From: Sedimentisphaerales bacterium
Lineage (GTDB): Bacteria; Planctomycetota; Phycisphaerae; Sedimentisphaerales; SG8-4
Direction: 5' to 3'
Length of the DNA: 7,331 nt
Assembly: GCA_016932895.1 (NCBI GenBank)
Contig: JAFGCA010000171.1
Coordinates: forward strand, 1-7,331
The notes below the pieces were generated by a model, which saw only the letters and a program-made list of their open reading frames with translations, was not told the DNA's origin and did no database searches. Shown here piece by piece: positions 4,954 through 7,331 of the stretch (the stretch's first letter is position 1; each line of letters starts with the position of its first letter). Both the position numbers and the translations under genes were made by a program.

Positions 4954-7331
4954 CTACGGCGTTGGATCCTCGCACACCACGCGAAACCCCACGTCATGGA
5001 CGGCCTGCGAGGGCTCGTAATGCGTTCGAAAGGCGGATCGGGCGCGACGCGGGCGATCCAGCCAGGAACCGCCTCGCACCGTCTTTCGGCCTGTTCGGTC
5101 GTCTGAATTGTCGCCGGACGTCAGCGGATACGGGCGATACGTCGAGCGCGTCCATTCGGCGACGTTGCCGTGCATGTCGAACAGGCCCCACGGATTCGGC
5201 TGGAACGTGCCCACGGGCGCGGAAACCCGCCAGCCGTCGTCGAAGCGCGTATCCGCCGGCCGCCATGGCGGAATGGCTGCCGGGACGTGCGGGTAATCCA
5301 CGGTGTGATGGGTGGCGTCCGACAGGTTGGCCGAGCGGCTGAAGTTGTCGTCCACCGTGCCGTACCAGAGAGGGCTTGTGCTGCCGCTGCGGCATGCGTA
5401 TTCCCACTGGGCTTCGGTGGGCAGGGTGAACCGCATGCCCGTCTTGTTCGACAGCCAATCACAGAACGCCATCGCCTGATTCCACGAGACGCGCACCACG
5501 GGTTGCTCGGGCCGGCGCAAGGGGTGTCCCCGTTCATAGTCGCCGAACTGATATTGCTCGCCCGTTTCCAGGCCGCTGTCGTGCTTGGGATCGAAGCAGG
5601 CATATTGTCGATTGATGATCTCGAACCGGCCCATCCAGAAGGCCTTGTCGATGACGACCGGATGAGCGGGACGTTCGTTGGCGTAGCCCTGCTCGGTCCC
5701 CATCACGAACCGGCCGGATGGAATGCGGATCAGTTCTATCGTCACGCCGTCGGCAAGCGGGACGCTCATGGATTCGGGCGGCGACGAGGGCTCCGGACGG
5801 GGATACTCCGCCGGCAGGCTCTCTGGGGTCTGCGGCGAACACTCCGGAGAGCGAACGGCTGGGAGGTCGCCACCTGTATCTCGTGACTCGACATCCGCCA
5901 TCCTTCGAATCGGCAACGGATCCGCATCGGAGGGAGCGGCCGCAGAAAGGACCGCGGCCGGATGGACGGCCTCGGGATCTTCGTCGATTCCGGCATAGCG
6001 GCGGTGCAGTTCACGGCGACGAGCGGCTCCCGAAGCGACCAGTCCGGCTTTCGCGGGAATGTGGCCGACGACTTCCTTCCATGTTCCATGAGCGGGGGCG
6101 TTCAGATCGATCCAGGTGATGAGTCGATCCCACGCCTCCGCATCCAGATGTACGCCGTAATGGTCGTCGCGAAGGATCTGTATCAGTCTGCTCGTATCCG
6201 CGTGGAAGTCCCGGGGGGGCAGCAGATGGGCGTCGCTTTCCAGCGTGGGGGTGTGGACGAAGCGTCGCAGCGCCATGTACGACGGAGTGAAGTGCATCTG
6301 GAAAGACGACGGAACGCGCTGGGCAGGCCGGGCTGTCAGATCGAATGCTCTCTGCCCGCCGGCCGGCGGCTGACCGCGATGGCACTGGATGCAGTAGGCG
6401 TCCAGCACGGGCTGGACCTCGCGTACGAACGAGAACCCGCGTGACGGGCCGTACCAAGGTTTGATCTTCGAGGGGGCGCGCGACATGGCCATCGGCATTG
6501 ACTGAGTCGGCGGAGCGGCATTCTGCGGCTCGTGACAGCCCACACACGAGACGACTTCGCCGGGCATGGCCGTGAACCAACTGCGCATCAGTGCCAGTGC
6601 TTTGCCTTCCGCATCCAGCGGTTGGACCGCCACGGGGGTATGGGCGGGCACGCGAAAGTACGCGGATCCGTCCTGCTCGACGGGCACCGTCCCGAGGATG
6701 CGTCTCACGTCCCATGGGCCGTCGAAGCCCACGCGATCCGGTTCGCCGCCGAAGCCGTGAAACGTGAACTCATAGCTGATCAGGCGAAGGGACCTGACAG
6801 TCCCACGGGGCACGCCCTGCAGTCCCGGACCATGATAGACGTCCACAAGCAACGTGCTGGCCTCTTTCTCGTCCGGCTGGACGACATCCGAAATCACGGG
6901 TTGCCGCCGGGTCTTTCGCAGCGGAATGGGTTCGAGCATGGCCCAGCCCGGCTCCTCGCACAGCAGCACGAAGTTGTCGAAGATATCCACCAGGTAGACG
7001 CCCCACAGCGAGGTCTTCGTGGGTTTGCAGGAGACGAGGAAGTACTTCTCGCTGAGCGGATAGGGGTGCAGGAACAGAGGCCAACTGCCGCCGATCAGCC
7101 CGTCCAGGATGACAGGCTCGACCTTCTTTCCGAAGCCGGGTATGCGCTGCACGACGCCGCTCGCCTCCTGGCGTCCCCTCGCGGGATCGAAGAGGACGAG
7201 CTCCCCCTGTCGCGGCAGGTCGTGATGGCCGCCGACGACGGCGATCACCTTCGTCGGATGGTCCGGGACCGGGCGGGCAAAGAACATGGCGGTCGGCCAG
7301 AACGAGTTGCTGCCGTAGTACTCCATCTGAC
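4954..7331 (-). CDS. HzsA-like dihaem c-type protein fused to an FGE/SUMF1-like domain (N-terminus cut by window edge)
   Basis: At least 790 residues are visible. The frame is open to the window edge and the first Met (7326) falls inside the conserved YYGSNSFWPTAMFFARPVPD block, so the real start lies outside. Numbering from that Met: residues 1-260 match the hydrazine synthase alpha-like middle/propeller region of planctomycetal proteins (GGHHDLPRQGELVLFDPARG; WPLFLHPYPLSEKYFLVSCK; FRVPAHTPVAVQPLDAEGKA). Two c-type haem motifs follow, CVGCH (261-265) and CIQCH (312-316), with ITWIDLNAPAHGTW at 403-416 closing the cytochrome part. A Pro/Ala-rich linker (about 450-520) leads to an FGE-sulfatase/SUMF1-like domain (525-786): IPSGRFVMGTE, VSWNQAMAFCDWLS, LPTEAQWEYACR, GNVAEWTRS, VRGGSW, GFRVVCE. 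The haem motifs imply location outside the cytoplasm. The domain lacks the cysteine pair of catalytic formylglycine-generating enzymes after GGSW. True hydrazine synthesis is not implied; the substrate is unknown. Confidence 0.88.
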   Translation of the reverse strand, partial: QMEYYGSNSFWPTAMFFARPVPDHPTKVIAVVGGHHDLPRQGELVLFDPARGRQEASGVVQRIPGFGKKVEPVILDGLIGGSWPLFLHPYPLSEKYFLVSCKPTKTSLWGVYLVDIFDNFVLLCEEPGWAMLEPIPLRKTRRQPVISDVVQPDEKEASTLLVDVYHGPGLQGVPRGTVRSLRLISYEFTFHGFGGEPDRVGFDGPWDVRRILGTVPVEQDGSAYFRVPAHTPVAVQPLDAEGKALALMRSWFTAMPGEVVSCVGCHEPQNAAPPTQSMPMAMSRAPSKIKPWYGPSRGFSFVREVQPVLDAYCIQCHRGQPPAGGQRAFDLTARPAQRVPSSFQMHFTPSYMALRRFVHTPTLESDAHLLPPRDFHADTSRLIQILRDDHYGVHLDAEAWDRLITWIDLNAPAHGTWKEVVGHIPAKAGLVASGAARRRELHRRYAGIDEDPEAVHPAAVLSAAAPSDADPLPIRRMADVESRDTGGDLPAVRSPECSPQTPESLPAEYPRPEPSSPPESMSVPLADGVTIELIRIPSGRFVMGTEQGYANERPAHPVVIDKAFWMGRFEIINRQYACFDPKHDSGLETGEQYQFGDYERGHPLRRPEQPVVRVSWNQAMAFCDWLSNKTGMRFTLPTEAQWEYACRSGSTSPLWYGTVDDNFSRSANLSDATHHTVDYPHVPAAIPPWRPADTRFDDGWRVSAPVGTFQPNPWGLFDMHGNVAEWTRSTYRPYPLTSGDNSDDRTGRKTVRGGSWLDRPRRARSAFRTHYEPSQAVHDVGFRVVCEDPTP

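Noticed and set aside
5170..5886. Rightward 238-codon ORF inside the large HzsA-like gene
   Set aside because: It is antisense to a strongly conserved FGE-like domain; long opposite-strand frames are common in GC-rich genes.
6011..6715. Leftward 234-codon ORF inside the large gene in another frame
   Set aside because: It overlaps the CxxCH haem region fully, is Arg/Pro/Ser-rich and shows no domain; a frame shadow of the real gene.

Overview
The window looks like a piece of a planctomycete (Planctomycetota) chromosome or metagenomic contig. Three things point there: a multidomain protein with a hydrazine-synthase-alpha-like region, two c-type haem motifs and a C-terminal FGE/sulfatase-modifying-factor-like domain; a secreted RCC1-type repeat protein ending in a PEP-CTERM-like sorting tail (VPLPGAALLG followed by an Arg-rich end); and short proline-rich ORFs and dispersed intergenic repeats of a kind common in such genomes. 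The assignment rests on recognition of families, not on a search.

Left part (1-1736, minus strand). A leftward cluster holds a 354-aa Cys-rich unknown protein with a C-terminal winged-helix-like segment, a 189-bp spacer with 11-bp direct repeats, a 67-aa excisionase/MerR-type helix-turn-helix protein, and a 76-aa unknown protein whose ATG overlaps the HTH stop codon (ATGA). It reads like an accessory or mobile-element regulatory cassette. The frame of the 354-aa gene stays open for 58 further codons after its TAG stop, through the repeats.

Middle part (1740-3800, plus strand). A divergent promoter region with a TATAAT box precedes a lipoprotein of DUF4136 type. A 275-bp intergenic region follows, holding a hairpin, copy A of a dispersed repeat and a TTGACA-N18-TACACT promoter candidate. 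Then comes the seven-unit RCC1-like exported protein with its C-terminal sorting signal.

Right part (3855-7331, minus strand). An orphan phage terminase-small-subunit-like gene is preceded by copy B of the dispersed repeat. Upstream of that lies a 57-aa proline-rich small gene with a strong ribosome binding site. The large HzsA-like/FGE-like gene follows and runs off the right edge, so its N-terminus is missing.

No tRNA, rRNA, CRISPR array or complete insertion sequence was seen. The excisionase-like gene, the orphan terminase-like gene and the repeats suggest an old, eroded mobile element or accessory region interleaved with genes for cell-surface or periplasmic proteins. The genes do not form one obvious pathway.
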